Below are positions 28,701-40,478 of a DNA stretch of 64,000 bases, piece after piece. The stretch covers positions 13,788,367-13,852,366 of the forward strand of contig CM040446.1 of the NCBI GenBank assembly GCA_022749755.1, read 5' to 3'. Under the pieces are notes generated by a model that did no database searches, was not told where the DNA came from, and was given only the letters and a program-made list of their open reading frames with translations. The translations under genes were made by a program, and so were the position numbers. Numbering within the stretch: position 1 is the stretch's first letter; each line of letters opens with the position of its first letter. Origin of the DNA: Azadirachta indica. Lineage: Eukaryota; Streptophyta; Magnoliopsida; Sapindales; Meliaceae.

Positions 28701-29569
28701 ACAAAGTCTACGCCATGTTAGTTGCATCTCATGCCTTCATTATGCTTGTCCACAGCCTGTTTAATGTTCTTTCCTTATTTTTATAAAATCAAGAGCATAT
28801 TTTGTAGCAACCCATTTCTTCAATCATGATCCTCTTTAGAAGATTATACTTTGTACCATCATTGTTTACCTTCTTTTGGCAACCACCAGAAAGGAAACTT
28901 TCTTCAATTTATGTGTCCCTGTTGAAGGGATCTGAGAAGGGATTTCCAATTGGTTGGGTGGTTGGACAGTGTAATCGTAGTTCAAGGTTACAAAGATGTT
29001 AAGAAGAGGAATAAATATTTATACGATATTGCAATTACCAACCAGACAGTTTCAATATTCTCCTTGTCTGCCAGCACCTCCTGCCAAAACCTGAGACAAT
29101 ATACCATTTCAGTATGTTACTATGACTGTAAAAAAGCTGGATTTTTTCTCATCAGCTCAGGAAGGTAGGCCATTACGGCTGCACAACTGTTTTGTAATCA
29201 CATGTTGCTGAGAAATAATTTCTTCAATGAAAAAGCTCTTGATTCCTTTGCAGTCAACCTTTATGCCTTTGTCAAATAGATAAAAGAAAGGGAGAAAGAG
29301 ACTTTCCCAGCCTCTGATAACTTTAGTAATTCAGAAAGGAACTCCATTAATTATTATTCAGGGAGAATTTATGACTGTGATTGTGTGTATGTGTTTATGT
29401 ATTGTACAGTTTATGGTACTACATTATCCAATGTGCTACCTCTATGTCTTCATCACATTTTTTTCTTAATCTGGACGTGTTATTACAGGATATACAAGCT
29501 CGAGGGTGGGCTCAGTCTTGTCCCTTGATTTTAGTAATCTTGCTTTGGCTTCATCTGTTCTTAAGCTAG
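25724..29569 (+). CDS. glucan endo-1,3-beta-glucosidase, GH17, GPI-anchored
   Basis: It hydrolyses beta-1,3-glucan (callose) at the cell surface. Three exons, 25724-25790, 26817-27856 and 29489-29569, give 395 residues. The N-terminus (MNKLLRFF, then LLFFVFF) is a signal peptide, with likely cleavage after AQA near residue 29. The GH17 barrel begins FTGTYGINYGRIADN. The acid/base is Glu127 in GIAVGNEVL and the nucleophile Glu272 in VIITETGWAS; both are present. A classic FAIFNEDMKPGP motif follows. There is no C-terminal X8/CBM43 module. Instead, exon 3 ends with a hydrophobic tail (PLILVILLWLHLFL), consistent with a GPI-anchor signal. This domain plan resembles the GPI-anchored, X8-lacking group that includes plasmodesmal callose-degrading enzymes. 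That localisation is inferred. Confidence 0.92.
27857..29488 (+). other. intron 2 of the GH17 gene
   Basis: A 1,632-bp intron with donor AAG|GTATGAG and acceptor TTACAG|GAT. If it is not spliced, a stop codon at 27860-27862 truncates the enzyme just before the anchor signal, leaving a secreted form without the hydrophobic tail. I see no repeat or gene within it. Confidence 0.7.
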
Positions 29570-31330
29570 TGATTGAGCATGTCTTGCAGCTGTCACTCAT
29601 TTACATGTGCATGTTACTGCTAACAAGCACATGTAACTCAAGATTTTGAGTTTGGCACCACCCCATGTCATTCTTAAAACCAATACACCAATTTCATGTA
29701 TTTTAGAAAATGTATGCTAGAATTGCTGATTATTTTTATCTCTATCAGCAAATGTATATTGATTTTTGCTAGTTTATACCTCGATAGTTTTCATTAGATC
29801 ATTTGCATATTGTTCTCATGCAACTTTTTATTTTTATTTTTTCCTCATGATTTATGAGAGTTATCCACAGAAATGAACTTGTGGACTCTATTTACTAATT
29901 TATAGAATTGTTGCATTGAATTGGCAAATACTTAAAAACTTTGGAATTCACACAGCAAGGATATGAGGAACTTAACACATCTAGAATGTTAAAAAGTGAT
30001 TTCAGAAAGAATTTCCTTTACTGGTGTTGAGGCTTCACTGTGTTAGTGCCGTTTGACACTCATTATGCATAACCTGGGACCGGCTTGCTTCAATTGATTA
30101 AATCTTTCAATTTTTAAACGGGATAAAAGATGCATACTTCTTCTTATATGGGTAATTTCTTTCTGATTTGGAGGCTATGATGGAGCAATTTTTATCTGCC
30201 GCTTAGAGAAAATCATTTCTCCTTGTTTCTCCCTGTTTTTGAGTTGTCTTATAGATGCGAACGATTCACACATTGTTATTAGATAAGAATGATTCACGTA
30301 GATTTTAGAGAAATAGCAAGATAATTTCTAGTTGAGATTAAACTTCAACGTTGCTGTGCTTTGACCTAGCAGCACGCTGAAAGAAACAACGATAATTCTC
30401 TGATGAAACCTGTGATTGTATCTTTCATCAGTTTCTTATACTATCTCAAGCAATGGAGTCATCCCGCTAAACTCAAGGAACGGCAGTGGATCTGCTAGTG
30501 TTGCCTCAGATTATGGATCAACTCGTTCATTTTTTCACCATTTAAATTTTGACCTAGTAAATCATTTACCAATGGTAAAATAGAGCTCAAAGTTTCCAGA
30601 TCAAATGAATGAAATCTCTCCCTAAGATGATTCTCGATAATTTTGATAGCTTAAATGCTTCAAATCCTTCTTACGAAGTTATTTTTATTTAATGTTATTT
30701 GATAAAATAAACCAATAAAATATTTTCAGAGCATATATGGCCCTGTTGCATAGCAATTTATAATTCACTCGTATTATCTGTTACAGAGAGCATGCGTCGA
30801 AAAGATCAACCCCGATTTTATAATAATCAGTCAAAGCCAACATTTTTACGTTCTGGAAACCTTTTAAATTGCAGTAATTCATTTATAAAAGTAAATGATT
30901 TCCTTTTTCCCCCATTCACATAAGAAATGTCTCACAAGATGGCAAGCTGCCAAATACGAGTGGCCATGTGCATATTAATATAACAAACGGTTTTAGCTGA
31001 CAAAATCGCAACAATAAAATATTATTGTCGGTAGAGATATGCCATTGCCATTATCGATTGATTGGATATTTTAAGCGAAGAGAAATGTTACAGAGTCCTG
31101 GAAAAATAATACCAGTCCAAGGGATGACATGTACTCCTTACCATTGACCTGGTTTGTTGATTATGATCCCATTCCACAACCACTCACATCCCTTCCCCAC
31201 CAGCCCGCCTCTATGCACACAGAAGAAAAGCATTTGCAAATAGCGACTTTTTCCACGTATAAAAGCTTTCAATCCGTCAACCAAAGATGGCTCTCAACAA
31301 CTTCCGTGTTACTTGAAGGTTTCTCTAATT

Positions 31331-31377
<47 letters not shown>

Positions 31378-31467
31378 CATTAGCAGAAATCACCTGCATA
31401 CGCAAAAACACATATAACCCATAAAGAAAGCAGGGGCGGCCTGAACACAGGGAATAGATAGAAAAAA
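29570..31467. other. intergenic, 5' flank of first phytocyanin gene
   Basis: No gene is seen. The right end carries the promoter and leader of the first phytocyanin gene, including a TATAAAAG box at 31258-31265 and a TA/GT microsatellite near 31331-31374 that would fall in the 5' UTR. Confidence 0.55.
31258..31265 (+). promoter_or_regulatory. TATA box, first phytocyanin gene
   Basis: TATAAAAG about 203 bp before the ATG at 31468. The distance implies a leader of roughly 170 nt that would include the TA/GT microsatellite. Confidence 0.5.
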
Positions 31468-32164
31468 ATGGCTAGAATCAATATGGGAGGTCAACTTGTT
31501 ATTCCTCTAGCTTTAGCTGTTGCCGCGCTGCTACATGTCACAGCTGCCGATGAAATCGTGGTGGGAGGCGATCTGGGTTGGACAGTCCCTACCACTAACA
31601 CCACCTTCTATTCAGCCTGGGCTTCTAGTAACACCTTCGAAGTTAATGATACTCTAGGTCAAGTTCTATAACTCTTAATTGTTTTATGTTCTAGTGCGCA
31701 AAGCATCTGTATTTCCATCATCTATTTACGCAACCTTGTTAAGTTAGAAAATCCAGATGGGATTTTGTCTACGAATAGATTTTTCATCACAGTCCGTTGC
31801 AACATCACTCTTTACATCTTTTGCAGTCTTCAACTTCGCTACTGGAACACACGACGTGGCCATAGTCACAAAGGAAGCTTATGACGCCTGCAGCACTGGC
31901 AACACCATCAGCACTATACAAAATGGACCTGCAAATGTCAGGCTCAATACCACTGGTGCACACTACTTCATATGTACATTTCCCGGACACTGTGCCGGCG
32001 GCCAAAAGCTAGCCATTAACGTTGTTGCTGATTCTGATTCTGACAACTCATCTCCTGCTCCTTCTGGCACCACAGCGCCGCCCCCACCTTCCGACTCCGC
32101 CTCATCTCGTGGAGTTACTTTGTTTCCCATCTTATTGTTTATTGCCGTAGCCTTGTTCTGCTAG
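31468..32164 (+). CDS. phytocyanin (stellacyanin-like) 1
   Basis: A secreted, probably membrane-anchored blue-copper-type protein of the plant cell surface; the redox partner is unknown for this family. Exons 31468-31657 and 31827-32164 encode 175 residues. A signal peptide ends near TAA at about residue 27. The cupredoxin domain follows to about residue 130. All four type-1 copper ligands are present: His72 (TGTHDV), Cys113, His118 (YFICTFPGHC) and an axial Gln123, as in stellacyanin and cucumber peeling cupredoxin rather than the Met of uclacyanins. Cys85 and Cys119 would form the disulphide. A short Ser/Pro linker and a hydrophobic tail (FPILLFIAVALF) suggest a GPI anchor. The intron is phase 1 just before VFNF, as in the other array members. 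It is the first gene of the array. Confidence 0.92.
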
Positions 32165-33758
32165 GTCTGCTGACTGCCGGTGCTGGCTATTATTGTTTGC
32201 TTATGTTATGTGGGTCTAGTCTTATTCTTATGGTTTATCGTATAGCTAGACAGAGTACAGAAACATTCATTATATTTGATACTGTTTTGTATTTGAATAA
32301 AGCCACTTGTTTGAGTCTTGATGGATCAGCAGCAGGATTACTTTTGATTATTCTGTAGTAATAAAGATTATCAGTTTTTAATTTCTGATTTTTTCACTGC
32401 AGGTTCTGATTTTACTTCTCTGAATTAGTGAATAGACCATTCTGTTTAATACATTTTACCTTCAGAATTTTCAAAACTATACTTTGAAACACAACTCCCC
32501 AGTATGAACCAGTAAGCTTCAGACTCAGTTGCACCAATTACTATCAATATTAACTTTAATTATCAATCATTATTTTCGTTGATCATTTTCTGGTTACTAT
32601 AACAACGTTGACAGAGTGCTCCGTCTGCGGTTGAGACTTTTCAATTGTTTGTTTCTAATCTGATAATTGTTGAACGATTTTTCGAATCAGCCTTCAAAAC
32701 AATTTAAACGTCATTGTAACTTGCTATACCTTGTCTGTCAAAGGTCTAAGGAAATAATTTTTCCACCGCCACCATATTGACAATAAACAAAAGTTGGATT
32801 GCACCGTAAGCAAGAAGATCTTTAATGGGTTTGAATTTGAATGTCTGGAGCAAAAGAATGGGTTCAGCACATAAATCAATCAACTTATTAAGCACCAGGA
32901 CTCCGTTCTTAGTCATGTTTGATCTAAAAAAACTGAACAAGCAATCAGACCTGCTACGCGATGCTTTCCTATGAGTTTTAACTGAAGATCAATGGCGATC
33001 AAAGAGTTGAGAAGTTTGTACCCTAAGACTACATACATCTTACAATAATGTTATCCTAGAGTCATGATACATCTCCTAAATTCTTAACCGTGCCCTATAA
33101 TTCATGTAATTGAGGAATTTTGTGCTCTCAATATACTTTTATGTCAAAAACAAGGTGCCTGACTTTTGTGGCATGCACATCCAATACACTCAACCGGCAA
33201 CCCCAAGTTCCTCACGTTGTTCACATTAAATTGTTGGCACCCGAGTCAACGAAAATCCATTTCATATTACTGTGTATATATATAATATTGAAGTTGGTGA
33301 GACTCCAAATTTATGTCAGATGTGCACAATGCTGGGAGGTTTATATTATTATATAATTGGGTGAAAGTGCCTGACAATAACCTTGCCAGGTTTCATATAT
33401 AAAATATAATTTCAGGCTTTCTTTGAATTCTTTTATTAATATGTTGCAGAGAAAGATTTCCATACAGCCAGGGATGGAAAATATTGCACAGATGAAATGA
33501 ACTTTTAATTAACTGAACGTGGTCTACAAACTAATAGAACTGTCCGATACTAATTTCAGATTATCTAATTCAGCTTTCAAGTTGTCGAGCTCATATATCA
33601 CTAAACTACAAAGTGGAGGAAGCCACTGGTCCTTACATGCATTTCAGATTATATTTTTCAACTTCTCCCTTAATTAATATGATTAGATAGAAAATGCAAT
33701 CAAAGTTCAATTGGGTTGAAAGTATTCTTTATATCTTCAATAATTGACTTTTGAAATC

Positions 33759-33796
<38 letters not shown>

Positions 33797-34140
33797 CCGG
33801 CCAGTTCTTTTCTATCGCGATAATTTAATAGTACAGAGAAATTAAAGCATTGCATCAAAATTAACTATACCTATATAATTTTTTATATACAAGTAAGCAT
33901 ATCCCTATGATTGGTAATTAATTTGACAACTGATTAAAGATGTTATTTATTCTCATTGCCGTGCCCAATTACAAAACCAATTTTTGTTCTTTACGTGCTC
34001 CCGCCGTGACTATATAGAATTGGATGTTATAATTTGGGCACACGATCGAAATATTTGAGTTCACATTAATTTAATGATGGCTGTTCATGACTAATTTACT
34101 AATTAAAAGTATTCTTGTGGAATAAGCCTAATGTTTCGTC
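32165..34140. other. intergenic within the phytocyanin array
   Basis: No intact gene is seen. A compound CA/TA microsatellite lies near 33761-33796. I looked for a signal-peptide exon for the pseudogene that follows and did not find one. Confidence 0.5.
32296..32301 (+). terminator. AATAAA polyadenylation signal
   Basis: AATAAA 132 bp after the stop codon of phytocyanin 1, in a T-rich 3' flank; a likely poly(A) signal. Confidence 0.5.
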
Positions 34141-34920
34141 CAACAGCAACAACTATTATACAAAATCAACGTTTAGAGTCCGGCGTCACAACAGGGAAAC
34201 AAGATGTAGCCCTGGTCATGACAAAGGAAGGTTATCAGACAGCGATCCAACAAATCCCATCCCCCTTAAAACAACAGGTCCCGCCCTGGACTCTGTTGGC
34301 GATGCGGGTACTACTTCATGATCTGTACTTAGACCTGCAGTGCACGTTAGGCCAGAAGCTTCACCGTACCATCCACGTAACTGTCATTACTCCTCAGCCC
34401 AGTCCGCTTCCTTATAGAGAAACGGTGACCTGCGACGTGGGTGGCGAACTTGGTAGAGTCATACCTCCCGGCGGTGCTATTTTCTACCCCTTCTGGGCTT
34501 ATGACAAGAGTTTTCTCGTTGGTGACACTCGAGGTAATGACAAAAGGCCATAAATTCAAAAGAAAAAAAAAAATCAAATTTTCAATACTTGATCTTTTAA
34601 AATCTCTTGCAGCTTTTTAAATTTGAGAATGGAACACAAAACGTTGCTCTGGTGACAAGGGAAAGCTATGAAACCTGTAAAATTACCAGAATAACTTATG
34701 TTTTAACTACTAGTCCGGCGAAGGTGACCCTCGACACCACGGGTATGCATTACTTCACTTGCACGTAGGAGAGACACTGCACCCTGGGCCAACGGCTAGC
34801 CATCAACGTCACCGCCAGGGCGAAGCGGCGCCCAATTTGCACAGAGCTCCCCTGCCTCTTGCTGTCAACTTAGCTTCAGTTCAGGTTAATGTTTAGGGCT
34901 TCTACATCACCCTCTTTTAG
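34141..34920 (+). pseudogene. phytocyanin pseudogene with two domain remnants
   Basis: The first part (about 34180-34390) matches the second half of a phytocyanin domain: TGKQDVALV, then NPIPLKTTGPA in another frame, then CTLGQKL back in the first frame, so at least two frame shifts. The same open frame then runs without a stop into the first half of a second domain (VGGELGRVIPPGG, then VGDTR) ending at a GTAATG donor at 34535. After a short intron, exon 2 (from 34613) reads LFKFENGTQNVALV. It is one base out of phase with that donor and has a TAG at 34767-34769 between the ligand Cys and His. The 3' end (to 34920) still resembles the C-terminal tail of the gene at 37843. First-ligand His is Gln in both remnants. 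No signal peptide was found. It is a broken copy of the 37843 lineage. Confidence 0.85.
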
Positions 34921-37842
34921 TTTTGGTATAGTGAATACAAGTCGTAGTAGGTGTTCTTGTTGCTCGATCGGTTATGATTGTTATTTTTATACCTTTGTCC
35001 TGCCATTCTGTTGGATTCAATATTATTCATATATAGACAACACTAGTGGATGTGGATTTTTGAATTAATTACACTGATATTTTTCTTCATTTATAGTACG
35101 AAAAATGTTACGTTCATTATCAATTCACATCGTTGAAGGAACCCATAATCTAGTAACTATATATAAATTCAAGAAATTGAGCTCTAACTGGCAGGAGTCT
35201 TGAGTTGAGAATGTCGTCTAATATCATATATAGAAGATATTATACGTCAACTGTACATTGTATTTGTTACAAGTACTATATACATACCCACATGTATACA
35301 CATATATAAATATATGTATGTATGATTTCTCTTATCAGCGACAAGAACTTTATTATATATATCAACATCTAACGCCCTATTAATATATTGCATAGTTAGT
35401 TAGCTAGATTTCCTAGGGCTCAATACATGCATCCATATGCCATGTAAAATCTTAAACAATCTATTAAGATTATTAAGGTTATATAATTATATATGTATCT
35501 TACAGCTGGGAGCGGCTGCAATGACGCAAGTCTTGTAGAACAAAAAAGAAGAAGATTTAATTGGAAAATGATTTTAATCTTTAATAATATATCTTTTTAA
35601 ACTTTAGCTCTCCAAATTTTTTTATACTTACACTTTACGTACCCTCCAACAGCCATAATTTTTACCTTGAAATGCTAATTTTTATTTAAATCTAAAAATA
35701 AAATTAAAAATATTTAGTAAGTATCCATTTTAATGGAGTTCACCTATTTTTTAAATTAATTATTTATTTAATATTTAGTTTTAACTTCTATCCTAAAGTA
35801 ACAGTACTTTAATATCAAATATATCATAAATAATTATCTCAAAATTGAAGATATCTAGCATGTATTTTAATTAAAAAGTTCAAAACTTATTTTTTTAAAA
35901 TTTTAAGATTGATGTAGCGAAAAAAGAGTTTTTTTTAAAAAGAAGTCTTGATTTAAAATTATGAATGAACAACTAAGTTGGAGTTGTCACTCCTGTTGTA
36001 CTAAAATATCTTAAAAACTAAAATACCCTTAAATATATGATTATGAAATCATGAGAATTGAAAATTCTATTGGTTGCCAAAATCCTATAAATCAAAATAA
36101 ATAAAATAAAAAAATTGATAAATAAATCCGAAATTCCTAAAAGGATAAAAGTCCTAAAAGCTAGGTTAGAAAATCCCCAATAACTTCAATTGTTATTTTG
36201 AAAGCCTAAACACTAGAATTTGGCAAAAATCCACGGAAGTCATTGCCAAAAGGTACGAGTTCTTCAATTTGTATCATCAAAAATTTCGCAATACATGACA
36301 CCTCATTTGTCCCATTTCGACGCATGCAATTCAATATAATACAAGTTAAAGCCAGCTCATAGCATCCATCGCATCATACTACATTCAAAATTTTAATTAA
36401 CTGTATTTTTGAAGTTAGGGAAATAAAAAATTTTGAACATTGCAAGCCGTTTTGATTGACTAATTAATCATACAACTCTGACTATGATGTCTCTCTTTTT
36501 CTTTTCCAGATCAGTGTCTCTTAAGAAATGTATCAGTTAGAAGCCTAGAAAGTTGCAATGAAAGACACACATGCATGGCAAATGTTATAATAATACAAAG
36601 CTTATAAGATCTCTCTCTCTCTCTCTCTCTCCCCCATTACATATTGAGGAGAAGGAGCTGGCAAGAGTTCATTTGCTTTGGGTTCAACATCTTAATTTCC
36701 TTTGTTCATTAAGTGGCCTTGAAGATTTCGGGATAATTAACATTCACATAGGAATGTGAATAATTGGTGTTTACAGTTTATCTATTATGTAGAAATTTTA
36801 AATCATAATTTACCAATTGATTGATCACAAGAGAGACAGGATATTATGTATACGGGTGGGTGCGGGTGCGTGTGCGTGTGCGTGTGCGTGTATGTGTGCG
36901 TATATATTATTATATTCCTTTTAATATGCCGCACAAATTTAAGAAATCAAGAGTATTATTGCTTTGGAATGAAAAGTACATAAAAACTAATTTAATGTTC
37001 ACTAGTTATGACTAATTAGAAGCATGATTGATACTACTCAATTATAAAAGCAAAATTGAAAAAAAAAAAAAAAAAGTGTCTAACAACACCAATTTTTGTG
37101 GGACTCATCCACTTATCTTTTTAATATTTGACGTCTAGAATTTTCTTTTTACATTTATATTTGAATGTTATCTTATCAAGATTAAACACGCAAGAAAAGT
37201 ACTTAAAATTGTTGATTCATCGTTAGAGATGACTTAGAACTAATAATTCATTATCTAATGAATTTTTTCGTTCAAAATATTCTATTTTTGAGAGATGTTA
37301 ATATCTAATGGAAAGTTATTAGATCAAATGAAAAAGATATTGTTGAGAAAAATATAACTTTTTTTTTCGAATAAAATGAAAATTAAATTCATATCTTATA
37401 ATAATTACAACTTTAACGTCTCAAGATTTCAATTCCAACCATGCCCTAAAATTGCTCTTGAACCACAATGCTGAATTACATGATTATGAATATAAAATTT
37501 TTTCTCATTTGAGTACCAAGAGATATGTTAATTTTGAAAAGAATAATTCATAATTAATGGAATTATCTAATGAAATTGTTATATATATCTTAACATTTTT
37601 TTTATTATCGCTATTGATTAATTTCAAACAAAAATTATAATGCTTTAAAAGTTTCTTAAATAAACAAATAAATGACAAAACATTTATGTCGTTTCACAGA
37701 CTTTTTTTTAATATTTAAAAAAAATCTGGAATAGTATTTTCTATATATAACAATATAATAAATAGCTTCACCAAATCTTGCTGGTTCAAGTGTCTTCCAC
37801 AACCAGAAAACAGAAAATAGAAAGAGAATTGCAAATTTAAAT
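34921..37842. other. intergenic within the phytocyanin array
   Basis: An AT-rich spacer without a supported gene. It holds a CT run near 36611-36630 and a GT/GCGT-type repeat near 36853-36900. The right end is the promoter of the next phytocyanin gene, with TATATAA at 37743-37749, about 95 bp before its ATG. Confidence 0.55.
37743..37749 (+). promoter_or_regulatory. TATA-like box, phytocyanin 2
   Basis: TATATAA 94 bp upstream of the ATG at 37843. The setting is AT-rich, so the call is weak. Confidence 0.35.
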
Positions 37843-38689
37843 ATGGGTAGAGCAACGATTCTAGCCATTACAGTGATAGCACTACTAGCTTGTAATCAGG
37901 TAGAGAGGACAGCAGCAAAGACTACGCATGTGGTCGGAGACAGCTTGGGGGGATGGCATATTCAGCCATTCAACCCCTTAGCTTACGTTGCTTGGGCTGC
38001 AACACAAACTTTCACTGTGGGTGATGTTCTTGGTATGTCCACAAGCCTAGCAAGCTATAAACACTTCTCTCAAGCTTCTTGACCAGCTAGCTACTTGCCT
38101 AGTTTTGATGTATACATATATTTTCTTATATTTATTTATTTATGCAGTGTTCAACTTCACTACTGGACAAGAAGATGTAGCCCAAGTCACGAAAGAAGCT
38201 TATCTCATCTGCAATTCATTTAAACCCATCTCCCTCAAAACAATTGGACCTGCAAATTTTACCTTTAACTCCGTTGGCCAGTACTACTTTATCTGTACCA
38301 TAGGCCTGCACTGCTCATTAGGCCAGAAGCTAGCCATCAACGTTATCTCCACCGGTGCCGGGGCCAGCAGCCCCTCGAGTAGTCCTCCACCCGCCAACAA
38401 TATTGAGCCCTTGCCACCTCCACCTTCCAGCAGTATTGAGCCCTTGCCTCCTCCACCTTCCAGCAATAATACTGAGCCCTTGCCGCCTCCACCTTCCACC
38501 AATAATACTGAGCCCTTGCCGCCTCCACCTTCCAGCAATATTGAGCCTCCATCAAGCGCCACTTCACCCGCTCCAATTATCGAAGCGCCTCCCGGCCCAC
38601 CTCCTCCCCCAAGCTTAGCCTCAGCTCAGGCTGTTGGCGGCTTCTACATCATCCTCTTATCTATGATTGCTATGCTTTTGGTCTATTGA
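37843..38689 (+). CDS. phytocyanin 2, first copper His replaced, Pro-rich tail
   Basis: Exons 37843-38032 and 38148-38689 encode 243 residues. A signal peptide (cleavage near TAA, residue 25) leads into a cupredoxin domain with THVVGDSLGG. Cys113, His118 and Gln123 are in place (YFICTIGLHCSLGQK), but the first ligand position is Glu72 (TGQEDV) instead of His, so normal type-1 copper binding is doubtful, as in early-nodulin-like proteins. The disulphide pair Cys85/Cys119 is kept. After the domain comes a Pro-rich region with five copies of an 11-12-residue unit of the form NNTEPLPPPPSS, then AP/PP motifs and a hydrophobic GPI-type tail (YIILLSMIAMLLVY). The Pro-rich part is a likely site of hydroxyproline O-glycosylation. 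It is the closest relative of the upstream pseudogene. Confidence 0.9.
38398..38552 (+). repeat. coding minisatellite, EPLPPPPS unit
   Basis: About five tandem units of 33-36 bp, all in frame, inside exon 2 of phytocyanin 2. Unit length differs by one codon (an extra Asn), and the conserved core encodes EPLPPPPS. Unequal crossing-over could change copy number without breaking the frame. Confidence 0.85.
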
Positions 38690-40478
38690 ACGTATAAGTA
38701 CGTGTTACCCGATCGATGGGTTATGGGTATTTGTTCCCCCTTAGTTTATTACAGTTAGTTATTATTTAAGTAATTAATAAATTTGTATTTTTTATATTTT
38801 GAATTGTTTATCAATCGCTAATCTATATTTGCTTATGGAAGAAGAACTGATATTTTTCTTTAGTTTTATTACCAATTAAAAAGTTCACCCAAATATACTA
38901 TTGTGAAAAAAATAATTTAATTAGAAATTTTGAAGCTTCAGACTAAGGATCATTAATTTGATATTTTTTTATTTGTAATTTGATCATTAATTTCAAATAA
39001 AGCTTTAAAAAAGAATCGTGAAAGTGGTTGGTTATAATTTTTATTTGTTTTGGAGGCAGAGTTTTGGCATCTCCTTTTCCTAGCTCCTGTCTCTTAATTA
39101 TATAAGCACAACCTGACAGAATAATAGAAGTGAAAAATGATAACCCAATACTGTATATGCTACTGAAATAATTAAAAGCGCTCTCTTATAATTATTGTCC
39201 AATTTAATCATTATTAAAAAGGCATGGAGAAAATTATTTACAGTAGAGAGTATGTGTGTGTGTCTATATTTGATCAAGATGAATGGTTAATATGTGTTTG
39301 ATAAAATTATTACTTGTAAACGAAGCAAAAGAAAATTTTTAAGAAAAACTCTTAAATTAAGTTAATAAATTATAGAAGGATTTTTCGTCAAAATAATAAG
39401 TCTATTTGGGCCTGAGGAAATTGTTTGAATTCACAAGACGGAAAAAAAAAATTATTTGTAAGTTCTAAGTTTTGCCTCATTTCTTATATAGATATGCAAG
39501 TTGCTACAGCATTTTTAAATTTAGTAATATATAAAATTGACTATATTTATTAAATGGATATATATTTTTAATTTTAATGATTATTTATAATTTTTGTTAA
39601 ATGTCACTGTCTTTTAAAATGAAAAATTTAGAAATTGAAAGTAGGTCATGCCTTTTAACATGCAACGGTAATAAAAAATTAATTTAGCATTTATTTGAAA
39701 ATCGATAACTGATTTTGTACTTATTTGAATTACTAATTAAGAATTAGGAGATATTGGAGCACTTTAGATTATTAATTGTGAACTTGATTTTATTCATAGG
39801 CGGTCAATAAAGGCAGCTGCAACACAACACAACACAACAGAACATAAGCATGTACATTAGGCATCATTTAATACAATAACTTTATTGCTTTCCACATAAA
39901 AGTAATTAGTTGTTCTCCCCAGACATGACCTCAACAATTCCTTCTTTATTCTTATTTAAGTGTTTATAAACATTCAGCCGCCTATTTATTTCTTCATTTT
40001 AATAATTACATTAATTACTGCAAAATTGATTTAACTCTCTTAATTTTATTCCGTGCCATATATCTATGATAAATTTCTCTAAGAACGTCAGAAAAAATCT
40101 AGGAATTTTACAATGATTTTGAAATTTTTGTCAATTTCTCAAACGAGGGAGGGGTTTTGCTTACGTCATATATTCCAATTGAATCATCTTCATACCTATA
40201 TATATATATATATATGCGCTTTTCATGCCACATATATTACACTCAGTTTTTGAATTATTTAAAATTCTTACGATCCAAATAAAATAACAAATATATGTAA
40301 GTTAGCTCCAAACAATTTGATCTGACAATTTTTTTTTTTTTTTTTCCTGAGTATATAAGACAAGCACAGTCTACAATTCCCTCATTCTGCTTTTTCATAG
40401 AAGCCAAAAGCTTATCATCTATTAAGCCATTTAGCTGTTAACTCAATATTTATATATACAAGGAGTAGTACTTCGACC
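38690..40478. other. intergenic, 3' of phytocyanin 2 and 5' of the GNAT gene
   Basis: AT-rich with no gene seen. Short TA runs lie near 40197-40214 and a poly-T near 40329-40345. No clear TATA box was chosen for the acetyltransferase gene. Confidence 0.55.

Noticed and set aside
36853..36900. Regular GTGCGT-type repeat considered as a CRISPR-like or regulatory array
   Set aside because: It is a simple-sequence microsatellite without spacers, in a plant genome.
38284..38576. Gly-rich and other frames opposite phytocyanin 2
   Set aside because: Shadows of the EPLPPPPS minisatellite in other frames.
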